A program made the translations under genes and the position numbers. Below, in pieces: positions 44,213 to 53,207 of a stretch of DNA of 64,000 nucleotides (the first letter of the stretch is position 1; the number at the start of each line of letters is the position of its first letter). The stretch lies in contig SCTY01000075.1 of NCBI GenBank assembly GCA_004297625.1, positions 1 to 64,000 on the forward strand, in the 5' to 3' direction. Source of the DNA: Betaproteobacteria bacterium. Lineage in GTDB: Bacteria; Pseudomonadota; Gammaproteobacteria; Burkholderiales; SG8-39. Below the pieces are notes generated by a model. The model was not told the DNA's origin. It searched no databases and worked only from the letters and a program-made list of their open reading frames with translations.

Positions 44213-44582
44213 GTTCTTTTTGTTCCTGGTGGGCGGAGATTTCCTGGTGCACCTTCGCCATGTCGAGCGACTTCGCCTGCGAAATCACCTGCTCGAGAGC
44301 GTTGCCGGGCAAGGCCCCGGCCTGCTGGAAGAGGATCACTTTCTCGCGGAACACCATCAGCGTCGGAATCGAGCGGATGCCGAATGCGCCGGCGAGCTCC
44401 TGCTGCTCGTCGGTGTTGACCTTGGCGAACACGACGTCGGGGTGCTGGTCGGACGCCTTCTCGTAGACCGGCGCGAAGCCGCGGCAAGGGCCGCACCACG
44501 GCGCCCAGAAGTCGACGATCACCATCGCGTTGTCGTTGACGGTGGTTTCGAAGTTGTCCTTGGTGAGCTCGACGATCGCCAC
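44199..44582 (-). CDS. Thioredoxin family protein
   Basis: A 127-residue thioredoxin fold with active site WAPWCGPCR (C30, C33) and the cis-proline in GIRSIPTLMVF. A C-terminal helical extension of about 20 residues (HQEISAHQEQKE) is extra relative to TrxA. It starts at GTG 44582, with AAGGGA just upstream; the longer upstream frame overlaps gluQ and was discarded. It diverges from gluQRS. Confidence 0.92.
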   Translation of the reverse strand: MAIVELTKDNFETTVNDNAMVIVDFWAPWCGPCRGFAPVYEKASDQHPDVVFAKVNTDEQQELAGAFGIRSIPTLMVFREKVILFQQAGALPGNALEQVISQAKSLDMAKVHQEISAHQEQKERGTA

Positions 44583-44625
44583 TGCGTTCCCTTTCGCGAA
44601 AGTTGGCCAGTGTACTCTAGACAGC

Positions 44626-45492
44626 ATGTACGTCGGCCGGTTCGCGCCCTCGCCCACCGGGCCACTGCACTTTGGTTCGCTGGTGGCCGCGCTGGCGAGC
44701 TGGCTCGATGCGCGGGCGGCGCGCGGCCGCTGGCTCGTGCGCATGGAAGACCTCGACGCGCCTCGTCAGCAGCAAGGCGCTGCCGACCTCATCCTGGGCA
44801 CGCTGGAACGCCTCGGCCTCAACTGGGACGGGCCGGTCGTCTACCAGAGCCTGCGATTGCGGGACTACGAGTCCGCTCTGGAGAAACTGCGTTTGCACAC
44901 CTACTGGTGCGGCTGCACGCGACGCGAGATTTCCGATTGCTCGCTGGGCATCGCCGCCGACGGGGCGCAGATCTATCCCGGTACCTGCCGCGCCGGTTTG
45001 CCCGCCGGCAAAGCGGCGCGCGCGTTGCGTGTGAGAACGGACCGGCAACCCGTGTCATTCGCCGATCGCGCGCAGGGGCCGCAGGCGCAGATCCTCCAAA
45101 AGGAAGTGGGCGATTTCGTCGTGTATCGCGCCGACGGTCAATTCGCCTACCAGCTCGCGGTGGTCGTCGACGACGCGCACCAGGGCATTACCGATGTCGT
45201 GCGCGGCGCGGATCTCCTCGATTCCACTGCGCGGCAGATCTATCTTCAGCACCTGCTCGGCTATTCGACGCCGCGCTACCTGCATGTGCCGGCCGCCGTC
45301 AATGCGGCCGGCGAGAAGCTCTCCAAGCAGACCGGCGCCCGGCCCATCGACACCGCGAAACCGGAGCAGGCAATCCGCAATACCTTGCGCTTTCTCGGAC
45401 AGGCGCCGGCCGTCGACCTGGAAGAGGCGATCGCCAACTGGGACCCGAGCCGCATTCCGCGGCGGCGCGCTATCGCGATTGAGGACGGATGA
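44626..45492 (+). CDS. gluQ: Glutamyl-Q tRNA(Asp) synthetase
   Basis: A 288-residue truncated glutamyl-tRNA synthetase-like enzyme that attaches glutamate to queuosine in tRNA-Asp. It has only the catalytic domain: HIGH-like SPTGPLHFGS (9-18), zinc ligands C95, C97 and C121, and a KMSKS-like GEKLSKQTG. The ATG at 44626 was chosen because the family begins right at YVGRFAPSPTG. Its last 23 bases overlap the convergent EamA gene. Confidence 0.94.
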   Translation: MYVGRFAPSPTGPLHFGSLVAALASWLDARAARGRWLVRMEDLDAPRQQQGAADLILGTLERLGLNWDGPVVYQSLRLRDYESALEKLRLHTYWCGCTRREISDCSLGIAADGAQIYPGTCRAGLPAGKAARALRVRTDRQPVSFADRAQGPQAQILQKEVGDFVVYRADGQFAYQLAVVVDDAHQGITDVVRGADLLDSTARQIYLQHLLGYSTPRYLHVPAAVNAAGEKLSKQTGARPIDTAKPEQAIRNTLRFLGQAPAVDLEEAIANWDPSRIPRRRAIAIEDG

Positions 45493-46357
45493 CCGTGGCC
45501 AAAGCGGCCAGCACGCATGCCAGCGCCGCCACTTCGGACCAGCTCGGTCGCTCGCCGAGGAACACCACGCCGCTCAGCACGCCGATCACCGGGATGATGA
45601 GCATGCTGATCGAAAAGACGCTCACCGGCACCGAGATCGCGATCTTGATCCACGCCCAGTGCGCGAACGCAAAAGCCACCAGAACGTTGTAAGCAAGGCC
45701 GAGCGCCGGCCAAAGTCCGACCTGGCGCAGATCGCCAAAGTCCTCGAGCAGCAGCGCGCCGATGAAAATCGGCGCTCCGCCGAGCAACATGATCCAGGCT
45801 GTGTACGCGCCTGCGGGCAAGCGCACCGGATAGCGTTTCTGCAGCACGGTGCCAAGCGCCCAGCTGATCGACGCGCCGAGGACAAGGAGCGAGCCGACCG
45901 GCGCAGCGCTCAACTGTCCGAGCGATTGCCCGAGCAACAATGCGAGCGCCGCGATTCCGAGAGCAAGTCCCGCGAGCTTGCGCCCCGTGATGCGCTCGCC
46001 GAGAAGCCAAATCGACAGCGGTACCGCCCACACCGGCATGGTGTAAGCGAGGATCGCGGCCCGTCCCGAAGGAATCAGGACCACGCCGAACGCCACGAGC
46101 ATGTTCCACGCGCTGATGTTTACGAACGCAAGCAGCGCCAGCCGGCCCCACTCGCCTTTCGGCACGGCGAGCGGCTGGCCCGCTGCACGTAACGTGGCGA
46201 AGAGCACTGCAGAGCCGGCGCCGAGGCAGAGCGTGCGGAAGGTCCAAGGCGGCACTTCGCTCAGCGCGACCTTCATCGCCGTCCAGTTGAATCCCCAGGC
46301 GAAGGTCAGCGCCGCGAGGACCCACCAGAGCCTGCGCGGGAGGTGATCCGGTTCCAT
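45470..46357 (-). CDS. EamA/DMT family transporter
   Basis: A 295-residue inner-membrane protein with ten helices in two EamA repeats (about 12-140 and 150-290). Typical loops are AFVNISAWNMLVAFGV and the second-repeat end SVFSISMLIIPVIGVLSGVVFLGE. The family exports metabolites such as amino acids; the substrate is unknown. It is convergent with gluQ and divergent from the phasin gene. Confidence 0.9.
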   Translation of the reverse strand: MEPDHLPRRLWWVLAALTFAWGFNWTAMKVALSEVPPWTFRTLCLGAGSAVLFATLRAAGQPLAVPKGEWGRLALLAFVNISAWNMLVAFGVVLIPSGRAAILAYTMPVWAVPLSIWLLGERITGRKLAGLALGIAALALLLGQSLGQLSAAPVGSLLVLGASISWALGTVLQKRYPVRLPAGAYTAWIMLLGGAPIFIGALLLEDFGDLRQVGLWPALGLAYNVLVAFAFAHWAWIKIAISVPVSVFSISMLIIPVIGVLSGVVFLGERPSWSEVAALACVLAALATVIRPQSR

Positions 46358-46396
46358 TATTGTAAGTAAACGCTAACTCTTGGTCGTAGTTGGACC

Positions 46397-46414
46397 AGTG
46401 ACACGATAATCACT
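46397..46414. promoter_or_regulatory. Dyad AGTGA-N8-TCACT upstream of phasin
   Basis: A perfect 5-bp inverted repeat with an 8-base spacer, 24 bases upstream of the phasin -35 box, in the divergent phasin/EamA intergenic region. It resembles half-site spacing of CRP/FNR-type operators but is not a match to either consensus. Confidence 0.3.
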
Positions 46415-46437
46415 ATTGCTGCTACGCACAAAGTTTC

Positions 46438-46465
46438 TTGACTTCCCCTATGAGAAGACTAGAAT
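46438..46465 (+). promoter_or_regulatory. Phasin promoter
   Basis: TTGACT (46438-46443), a 16-base spacer and TAGAAT (46460-46465) form a good sigma-70 promoter, 63 bases before the phasin ATG. Confidence 0.7.
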
Positions 46466-46475
46466 CCGGATTGCT

Positions 46476-46495
46476 GCATTGCACAAATGCAATGC
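46476..46495. promoter_or_regulatory. TGC-rich operator-like dyad at phasin transcription start
   Basis: GCATTGC and GCAATGC form a perfect 7-bp inverted repeat with a 6-base centre (ACAAAT), placed where transcription from the promoter would begin. Phasin genes are commonly repressed by PhaR, which binds TGC-containing dyads; assignment of this dyad to PhaR is an inference. Confidence 0.5.
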
Positions 46496-46527
46496 CACAC
46501 GAACAACCCACGGACAGGAGTCAGGAA

Positions 46528-47070
46528 ATGTACGTCACTCCAGAACAGATTCAAGCGGCCAACAAGGCGAACGTCGAAGCGTTCCTGGCCGCGGCGAACG
46601 CGCAGTTCGCAGCTTTCGAGAAGCTCGCCTCCATCCAGGCCGGCGCGATCAAGACCGTTTTCGAGGAATCGATCGCCAACACCCGCGCCCTGCTCGGCGC
46701 GAAGGACATGCAGGAATTCGTGAGCTTGCAGAATTCCTTCGCCCAGCCCGCCATGGAAAAGGCGCTTGCCTACTCGAAGAGCGTGTACGAAGTCGCCACC
46801 GGCGCGAACGCCGAGTTGTCGAAGGTCGCCGAGCGCCGAGTCGCGGAATGGAACGAGAACTTCGTGTCGCTGCTCGACAAGGTTTCGAAGAACGCGCCCG
46901 CCGGCTCGGATGTCGCCGTCGCCGCCGTGAAATCGATGCTCGCGGCCGCGAACTCCGCGTATGACAATTTCAACAAGGTCGCGAAGCAGGCGACCGAGAT
47001 CGCGGAAGCCAATGTCGCCGCGGCGACCGAGACCGCGAAAGGCCTCGCAAAGCCAAAAAAAGTCGCCTGA
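46528..47070 (+). CDS. phaP: Phasin (polyhydroxyalkanoate granule protein)
   Basis: A 180-residue, mostly helical, Ala-rich protein of the phasin family that coats polyhydroxybutyrate granules. The pattern PEQIQAANKANVEAFLAAANAQFAAFEKLASI is typical of betaproteobacterial phasins, as is the lysine-rich tail (GLAKPKKVA). AGGAG precedes the ATG at 46528. It has its own promoter, operator-like dyad and terminator, and is therefore probably monocistronic and induced when polymer is made. Confidence 0.94.
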   Translation: MYVTPEQIQAANKANVEAFLAAANAQFAAFEKLASIQAGAIKTVFEESIANTRALLGAKDMQEFVSLQNSFAQPAMEKALAYSKSVYEVATGANAELSKVAERRVAEWNENFVSLLDKVSKNAPAGSDVAVAAVKSMLAAANSAYDNFNKVAKQATEIAEANVAAATETAKGLAKPKKVA

Positions 47071-47115
47071 GCGCCAAACGGCGCATCGGCAAGAAACCGA
47101 AGAAGAGGTCCCGGA

Positions 47116-47139
47116 AAGCCCGCCGCTAGGCGGGCTTTT
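47116..47139. terminator. Phasin terminator
   Basis: AAAGCCCGCC and GGCGGGCTTT form a 10-bp stem around GCTA, followed by TTATTTT. It overlaps the stop of the convergent CinA-like gene by one base. Confidence 0.9.
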
Positions 47140-47885
47140 TATTTTGCGTCCTCGAAACGGAAGCCGGCGGCGCGCACCGACTGCCGCAGCGCCTCGGCCG
47201 CCTCGCTTACCTGCTTCGGATCGCCGCGCACGCCGAGCTCGACATGGCGCCGGCTGCCGTCATCGCCCATGGAGGGCAGGCTGAACACTTTCACGCCGGC
47301 GTACAAGGCTCCGACCGCCTCCATAGCCGGGATGAGCTGGCTTTCGCCGGCCTCGTAAACCAGGATCGACTCCTCGCTCCACCGGTCGCGCTCGAAAAGG
47401 TTGCGGTAACGGGTGTCGAGCACCCATTCGACCATCGGCCAGGCCATCTGCGGGAACCCGGGAACGAAGTGGTGCTCGCCGAGCGTGAAGCCCGGTATGC
47501 GGTTCACGGGATTGGGAATGATCGAGGCGCCCTCCGGAAATTCGCCCATCTGCAGCCGCTGGGGAGTGGCCTCGAAACCGAAGCGCCCGCGGATCTCGCG
47601 CTCGGCCTCCGGATGCAGCCGCAGCTTCACGCCGGCCGCGGCGGCGGCGCACTGGCGCGTGTGATCGTCCGGCGTCGCGCCGATCCCGCCGAAGCTGAAG
47701 ACGATGTCGCCGGAAGCGAGGCTGCGAGTGAGCGCCACGATCAGGCGCTGCGGGTCGTCGCCCAGATAATTGGCCCAGGAAAGGCGCAGCCCCCGCTTCG
47801 CCAGGGCGCCGATCACGAATGAAAGATGCTTGTCCTGGCGCTTACCGACGAGGATTTCGTCCCCGACGATGTAAGCGCCGAACAA
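47139..47885 (-). CDS. CinA/MoaB-fold molybdopterin-binding-like protein
   Basis: A 248-residue protein with the MoCF/MPT-binding fold of the CinA N-terminal domain (GDEILVGKRQDKH; SFGGIGATPDDHTRQCAAAA; VPGFPQMAWPMVEWV). The C-terminal nicotinamide-nucleotide amidase domain of CinA is absent, so it is the stand-alone form. Relatives act on ADP-ribose or molybdopterin; the role here is unknown. It lies directly behind the peroxiredoxin-glutaredoxin gene (no gap). Confidence 0.85.
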   Translation of the reverse strand: MFGAYIVGDEILVGKRQDKHLSFVIGALAKRGLRLSWANYLGDDPQRLIVALTRSLASGDIVFSFGGIGATPDDHTRQCAAAAAGVKLRLHPEAEREIRGRFGFEATPQRLQMGEFPEGASIIPNPVNRIPGFTLGEHHFVPGFPQMAWPMVEWVLDTRYRNLFERDRWSEESILVYEAGESQLIPAMEAVGALYAGVKVFSLPSMGDDGSRRHVELGVRGDPKQVSEAAEALRQSVRAAGFRFEDAK

Positions 47886-48626
47886 TCAGGCCGCCTTCCT
47901 GGCCCACTGCTGCAGCTCTTCAAGACCCCCGATGTGCTTGCCGTTGATGAAGACCTGCGGCACGGTGCCGCGCCCGGTTATGGCGCCGACGACGCGCGAG
48001 CGGTCGCTGTGGTCGAGCTTCACTTCGGAGTAGGCGTAGCCCAGCTCCTTCAGCAGCGCCTTGGCCTTGGCGCAGTAGCCGCAACCCTCGCGGGTGAGGA
48101 TGGCGACCTGGTCCGGCTTTTTCGCCTTGGGATTGATGTAATTCAACATCGTGTCCGCGTCCGATACCTCGAACGGATCACCCGGTTTCTCGGGCTCGAT
48201 GAACATCTTATCAATGACGCCGTCCTTCACCAGCATCGAGTAGCGCCACGAGCGCTTGCCGAAGCCGAGCTCGGACTTGTCGACCAGCATGCCCATCTTG
48301 CCGGTGAATTCGCCGTTGCCGTCAGGAAGCATAGTTATGTTGCCGCATTCCTGGCTGCGCGACCATTCGTTCATCACGAACGCGTCGTTGACGGAGACGC
48401 ACACGATGCGGTCCACCCCGTTGGCGAAGAAGGCCGGCGCGAGTTCGTTGTAGCGCGGCACGTGCGTCGACGAGCAGGTGGGCGTGAAGGCGCCCGGCAG
48501 CGAGAACACGACGACGCTCTTGCCCTTGAAGATGTCATCGGTGCCGAGGTTCTTCCAGTCACCGCTCTGGGTGCGGGTGCGGAACGTAGCCTGCGGTACC
48601 TTCTGTCCTTCTCGATTCGCTAACAC
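47886..48626 (-). CDS. Peroxiredoxin-glutaredoxin fusion (Prx5 hybrid)
   Basis: A 246-residue glutathione-dependent peroxidase. The Prx5-type domain (1-165) has the peroxidatic C51 in PGAFTPTCSSTH; the glutaredoxin domain (172-246) has the C182-G-Y-C185 active site and the TVPQVFINGKHIGG motif. The glutaredoxin part reduces the peroxidase with glutathione. Such hybrids occur in several proteobacteria. The start is GTG 48626. Confidence 0.95.
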   Translation of the reverse strand: MLANREGQKVPQATFRTRTQSGDWKNLGTDDIFKGKSVVVFSLPGAFTPTCSSTHVPRYNELAPAFFANGVDRIVCVSVNDAFVMNEWSRSQECGNITMLPDGNGEFTGKMGMLVDKSELGFGKRSWRYSMLVKDGVIDKMFIEPEKPGDPFEVSDADTMLNYINPKAKKPDQVAILTREGCGYCAKAKALLKELGYAYSEVKLDHSDRSRVVGAITGRGTVPQVFINGKHIGGLEELQQWARKAA

Positions 48627-48729
48627 GGTTCGGCTCTCCAGTCGTCAATCTCAAAAAGGGAATGACAGAGTGTAGAAAGCCGTGTTCCGCTGGGCCAATT
48701 CTTTGTCCTCATGGCTGCCATAGGGCGGC

Positions 48730-49452
48730 TCAATGCCGCGGCTGTCTGGCGTCCTGCAGCGCGCCGAGCAGGTAGCGTATGAACGCCAGGCTGAACACGA
48801 CGGGCGCGATGAAGCCGATGAACGGCACGTACGCGGCCAACGCCAACAGCAGTCCGAGAACATGGATGCCGGCACGCTTGCTGCTGAATAGGCGCGCCAT
48901 TTCCTCGGCATCGGCATGCTCGGCGAGCGCGTCGTAGCGCAGCAGCCTCTGGTTGGCCCAGGCGAGGATCACGAGCGGAATCAGGGGCCACAGCGGGGGC
49001 AGGAACCACAAGGGCAGGCTCACCACGAACATCGCCACCATGCCAGCGAGCGCGACGAAGCCGTTCCAGGCGCTGCCTGCAGCCCCGCCGCCGTGCCGGC
49101 GCTCGAGGGCGGGAAACGAGCGCGCCGCGACGTGGTCGACCATTTTCTGCATGCCGAAGATGCCCAGGATGAAAAGCGCCGTGATGTAGACGAGCGGCAC
49201 GAAAAGCAGGAAGAGCACCACGTGCGCCGCGATGAGGGTGGCATCGCCGAAGTCCAGGCGCACGAAGCCGGCCGCCGGCTCGAGCCAGTGCCGCATGAGC
49301 TCGGCGAGCCGCAGGGCGAGACGCGACCAGAACGCCAGCGCCACCGCGCCCCAGGCGACGAGCGCCACGAGCATCGGCCAGATCATCAGCCACAGCATCC
49401 GGGGATGCAGCAGGTTCGCGAGGCCGTACAGCACAGAGGTCACGATGCTCAT
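48730..49452 (-). CDS. EI24/CysZ-like membrane protein
   Basis: A 240-residue membrane protein with about six helices of the EI24 (CysZ-like) family: GLANLLHPRMLWLMIWPML at the N-terminus, LFLLFVPLVYITALFILGIFG and LPLWFLPPLWPLIPLVIL in the core. CysZ mediates sulfate uptake, but many EI24 proteins are unassigned, and this one has no sulfur genes nearby. The ATG at 49452 overlaps the hrpA stop by ATGA. Confidence 0.85.
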   Translation of the reverse strand: MSIVTSVLYGLANLLHPRMLWLMIWPMLVALVAWGAVALAFWSRLALRLAELMRHWLEPAAGFVRLDFGDATLIAAHVVLFLLFVPLVYITALFILGIFGMQKMVDHVAARSFPALERRHGGGAAGSAWNGFVALAGMVAMFVVSLPLWFLPPLWPLIPLVILAWANQRLLRYDALAEHADAEEMARLFSSKRAGIHVLGLLLALAAYVPFIGFIAPVVFSLAFIRYLLGALQDARQPRH

Positions 49453-52400
49453 CGGCGCACAGTCTCCCATAGCCTGGCGAGGCGCTTGGCAGAGACCGGG
49501 ACCGGGGTCTTGAGCTCCTGCGCGAACAGCGACACGCGCAGCTCCTCCAGCAGCCAGCCGAACTGCGCCAGCTCGGGGCTCGGCGCTCCCTGCCGGGCGC
49601 GCGCGGCGAGCTCGCGCCGGTACGGCTGCTCGAGCGCGGCCACCTCGGCCGCGAACCGCGCGTCGCGCGCCGGGTCGGCGCGCAGCTTGTCGAGCCGCAG
49701 CGACGCGGCCTTGAGATAACGCGGCAGGTGCTGCAGCCGCTCCCACGGCGTGCTCGCGATCCAGCCGGGAGCAAGCAGCCGCGCGACCTGCTGGCGGATT
49801 TCTTCGGCGGGCCGCGGAAAGGCCTTCTCAACGGCGCCGAGCTTCTTCGCGAGCGCGGCGTGCTCGGCAAGAATGGCGCTGGCCGTACGGGCGATCTCCT
49901 GGGCGATGAGGTTGAACCGGCTGCGCCCTTCCTCGGCACGGCGCGCGAATTCCGCCTGCTGCAACGGCACCGATTGCGCGAGGAACGTGCGCTCGAGCGC
50001 GGCGGTGACGATGTCCTCCTTGTGCGGGCCGAGCGTCATCTCCTTGGCGAGCGTGCGCTCCAGCTCGCGGATGCGGTCTCGAAATGCGATCGCGAACAAG
50101 CGCCGCGCGCCGGCGCGGTGGATCTCGCGTGCCCTCTCCGGCGAATCGAAGACCTGCAGCGCGACCGCGTCCGACTCGTCCACCAGCGCCGGATAGCCGA
50201 CGAGCGTCTGGCCGCCGCGCTCGAGCTCCATGAGCTCGGGCAGGTCGCCCATCGTCCAGCCGGTGTAGCGCTCGCCTTCGGCGACAGGCGACTCTTCCTG
50301 CAGGATGGCTTGCGTCTTGCCCCCCAGCTCGCGTTTCAGCTGCGCGAGGTTCCTTCCCATGCCGAGCTGCCGGCCGTGCTCGTCGAGCACGCGGAAATTC
50401 ATGTGAAGATGCGGCGGCGCCGAGTCGGGCCGGAAAGCGTCCCGCGGCACGTCGACCTCGAACTCGGCGCGGATGTAGCGCGCGAGCGCCTCGGCGAGCG
50501 CAACGTCCGCGGGCGGGTCCGCGGCGACGAAGCGCTCGGCAAAATCATCCAGCGAGCCGAGCTTGTGGCGCAGGCGCTGCGGCATGGACTTCGCCATTGC
50601 TTTGACCTTCTCCCTGAGCAGGCCCGGAACGAGCCACTCGCAGCGCGCCGCCGGCACCTGGTTGAGCAGCGCGAGCGCTACGGTCATGGTGACGCCGTCG
50701 CGCGCCGAGCCGGGCTCGAAGTGGTACTCCAGCGGAAAACGGTTCGGGCCGAGCTCCAGCGCCGGCGGAAAATTTTCGGTCGTGATGCCCGCGGCCTCGT
50801 GGCGCATGAGATCCTCGCGCGCCAGGTGCAGCAGCTTCGGCCGCTCGCGCTCCGCCTCCCTGCGCCAACGCTCGAAATCCGCGCCGCTATTCACCCCCGG
50901 CGGAATGCGCGCATCGTAAAAGGCGTATATCAACGACTCGTCCACCAGGATGTCCGGGCGCCGCGACTTGTGCTCGAGGCGCTCGATGTCGGCGACCAGG
51001 CGGCGGTTGTGCGCAAAGAACGGCGCCCGCGTGTCGAAGTCGCCCTCCACGAGCGCGGACTGGATGAAGATCTCGCGCGCAAGCCCGGCATCGAACGGGG
51101 CGAACGGAACGCGGCGGTCGGAATAGACGGGAAGCCCGTAGAGCGTGCCGCGCTCGAGGGCGATGACTTGCGCGCGCGCTTTTTCCCAATGGGGATTCTG
51201 GCGCTCGCGCTTGACGAGATGGCCGCCGAGCTCCTCCAGCCACTTCGGGTCGATGTGCGCGACGCAGCGGGCGTAAAGGCGCGTGGTCTCCACGAGCTCC
51301 GCCGCGACGATCCACTTGCCCGGCTTTTGGGTCCACGAGCCGGGATGGACCCAGAATTTGATGCCGCGCGCGCCGGTGTAGTTTCCCTCCGACTCGTCGC
51401 GCATGCCGATATTGCCGAGCAGCCCGGCAAGGAGCGCACGATGAATCGCGCGATATCCCTTCTCCGGATCCACCGAGGAGCGCGGCCACTTGGACTCCGC
51501 GAGCGCCGTTTGCAGTTGCGCGTGGACGTCGCGCCACTCGCGCATGCGCGCATACGAAAGGAAGTTCTCGCGGCACAGCCGCCGAAGCCCGGGCTCTTCC
51601 TGCAGCTTCCAGAGCTTGAGAAAGCCGAGGAAGTCGGAGCGCTCGTCGGCGAACCGGGCATGGCGCTCGTCGGCTGCGGCTGCCTTCTCCATCGGGCGCT
51701 CGCGCGGATCCTGGACCGAGAGCGCCGCGGCGATGACGAGCACCTCATCGAGGCATCCTTCGGCGCGCGCCGCAACCAGCATGCGTGCCACGCGCGGGTC
51801 GAGCGGCAGCCGCGCGAGCTCTTTGCCGGTCCGGGTCAGCGTCTTTTCTTCGGAGACTGCGCCGAGCTCGTTCAGCAGCGCGTAGCCGTCGGCCACCGCG
51901 CGCGGGCTCGGAGCATCGAGGAACGGGAATTCCTCGACGTCCGAGAGCCCAAGGCTCTTTGCGCGCAGGATCACCGACGCGAGCGAGGAGCGCAGCAGCT
52001 CGGGGTCCGTGAACGGCGGCCGCCTGGCGAAGTCCTCCTCGGAATACAGGCGGATGCACACGCCATCGGCCACCCTGCCGCAGCGCCCCGCGCGCTGCTT
52101 CGCGGCCGCCTGCGATATCGGCTCGACGCGCAGCATCTCGACCTTGTTGCGATAGCTGTAGCGCTTGACGCGCGCAAGACCGGTATCCACGACGTAGCGG
52201 ATGCCTGGAACGGTGAGCGAAGTTTCGGCTACGTTGGTCGCGAGCACGATGCGCCGCGCGCCGCCCGGCTTGAAGACGCGGTCCTGCTCGGCGGCGGAAA
52301 GGCGCGAATAAAGCGGCAATATGTCGGCCGCCAATTTCCTCTTTCGCAGCAGCTCGGCGGTGTCGCGGATTTCGCGCTCGCCGGGCAGAAACACCAGCAC

Positions 52401-53108
52401 GTCGCCGCCGCCTTCGCGGCAGACTTCGTCGACCGCGTCGGCGAGCGCCTGCTCCTCCTCTTCGCGCGTCGTGTCTTCCTCGTCGCCGGCCACCGGACGG
52501 TAGCGAACGTCGACCGGGTAGAGCCGCCCGGAGACTTCGATCACCGGCGCGCCGCCGAAGTGCGCCGCGAAGCGCTCGGCGTCGATGGTCGCCGAGGTCA
52601 CCACGACCTTGAGATCGCCTCTTTTCGCGACCAGCTGCTTCAGGTAGCCGAGCAGAAAGTCGATGTTGACGCTGCGCTCGTGCGCCTCGTCGACGATGAT
52701 CGAGTCGTACTCGTGCAGCTCGCGATCGCCCTGCGTCTCGGCGAGCAGGATGCCGTCGGTCATGAGCTTGATCGCCGAGTCTGCGCGCAGCTTGTCGTGG
52801 AAGCGCACCTTGTATCCGACGAGTCCGCCCAGCTCGGTGCCGAGCTCCTCGGCGATGCGCGCCGCCACCGAGCGCGCGGCAATGCGGCGCGGCTGCGTAT
52901 GGCCGATGCGGCCGCGCGTGCCGCGGCCCATCTCGAGCAGGATCTTCGGCAGCTGCGTGGTCTTCCCCGATCCGGTCTCGCCGCACACCACGACTACCGG
53001 ATGCCGCGCGATGACGTCACGGATCTCCTCGCGCCGTGCGCTCACCGGCAGGGCGGGATCGAAGCGGATGCTGCGGCTCATGAACTCGACCAATCGTACA
53101 GGGTCCAT
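49449..53108 (-). CDS. hrpA: ATP-dependent RNA helicase HrpA
   Basis: A 1219-residue DEAH-box helicase. Motifs: VVCGETGSGKTTQLPKIL (Walker A), IIVDEAHERSVNIDF (DEAH), VVTSATIDAERF (motif III), LATNVAETSLTVPGI, and QRAGRCGRVADG (motif VI). HA2, OB-fold and the large HrpA-specific C-terminal region follow. The ATG at 53108 is preferred; 53081 and 53141 are possible. It lacks about 60 N-terminal residues found in E. coli HrpA. It lies right beside the accessory island, whose far end contains a ribE-like tail. Confidence 0.95.
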   Translation of the reverse strand: MDPVRLVEFMSRSIRFDPALPVSARREEIRDVIARHPVVVVCGETGSGKTTQLPKILLEMGRGTRGRIGHTQPRRIAARSVAARIAEELGTELGGLVGYKVRFHDKLRADSAIKLMTDGILLAETQGDRELHEYDSIIVDEAHERSVNIDFLLGYLKQLVAKRGDLKVVVTSATIDAERFAAHFGGAPVIEVSGRLYPVDVRYRPVAGDEEDTTREEEEQALADAVDEVCREGGGDVLVFLPGEREIRDTAELLRKRKLAADILPLYSRLSAAEQDRVFKPGGARRIVLATNVAETSLTVPGIRYVVDTGLARVKRYSYRNKVEMLRVEPISQAAAKQRAGRCGRVADGVCIRLYSEEDFARRPPFTDPELLRSSLASVILRAKSLGLSDVEEFPFLDAPSPRAVADGYALLNELGAVSEEKTLTRTGKELARLPLDPRVARMLVAARAEGCLDEVLVIAAALSVQDPRERPMEKAAAADERHARFADERSDFLGFLKLWKLQEEPGLRRLCRENFLSYARMREWRDVHAQLQTALAESKWPRSSVDPEKGYRAIHRALLAGLLGNIGMRDESEGNYTGARGIKFWVHPGSWTQKPGKWIVAAELVETTRLYARCVAHIDPKWLEELGGHLVKRERQNPHWEKARAQVIALERGTLYGLPVYSDRRVPFAPFDAGLAREIFIQSALVEGDFDTRAPFFAHNRRLVADIERLEHKSRRPDILVDESLIYAFYDARIPPGVNSGADFERWRREAERERPKLLHLAREDLMRHEAAGITTENFPPALELGPNRFPLEYHFEPGSARDGVTMTVALALLNQVPAARCEWLVPGLLREKVKAMAKSMPQRLRHKLGSLDDFAERFVAADPPADVALAEALARYIRAEFEVDVPRDAFRPDSAPPHLHMNFRVLDEHGRQLGMGRNLAQLKRELGGKTQAILQEESPVAEGERYTGWTMGDLPELMELERGGQTLVGYPALVDESDAVALQVFDSPERAREIHRAGARRLFAIAFRDRIRELERTLAKEMTLGPHKEDIVTAALERTFLAQSVPLQQAEFARRAEEGRSRFNLIAQEIARTASAILAEHAALAKKLGAVEKAFPRPAEEIRQQVARLLAPGWIASTPWERLQHLPRYLKAASLRLDKLRADPARDARFAAEVAALEQPYRRELAARARQGAPSPELAQFGWLLEELRVSLFAQELKTPVPVSAKRLARLWETVRR

Positions 53109-53159
53109 CGGAACGATGGACCGGCCGGAACGCAAGGACACCGCGCAGCGCGCGCTGCT

Positions 53160-53207
53160 CTATGTCGAGGACACGCTCGGCGACAAGAGCCTCTCGACGT
53201 AGTGAGC
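53160..53207 (-). pseudogene. Displaced 3' end of ribE (island boundary remnant)
   Basis: On the minus strand this stretch encodes AHYVERLLSPSVSST and a stop, closely resembling the RibE C-terminus ARYVERLLASSADVQ. The nucleotide match is CTACGTCGAG exact (53193-53202, against 60076-60085 in ribE), with mostly third-position changes around it. It lies directly before hrpA and has no RibE body upstream. The simplest reading is a native ribE tail cut off when the island inserted into ribE. Confidence 0.5.

Noticed and set aside
53116..53202. A 28-codon plus-strand frame beginning at ATG 53116
   Set aside because: Too short, no ribosome site, and the opposite strand explains the sequence better as the ribE tail remnant and hrpA leader.
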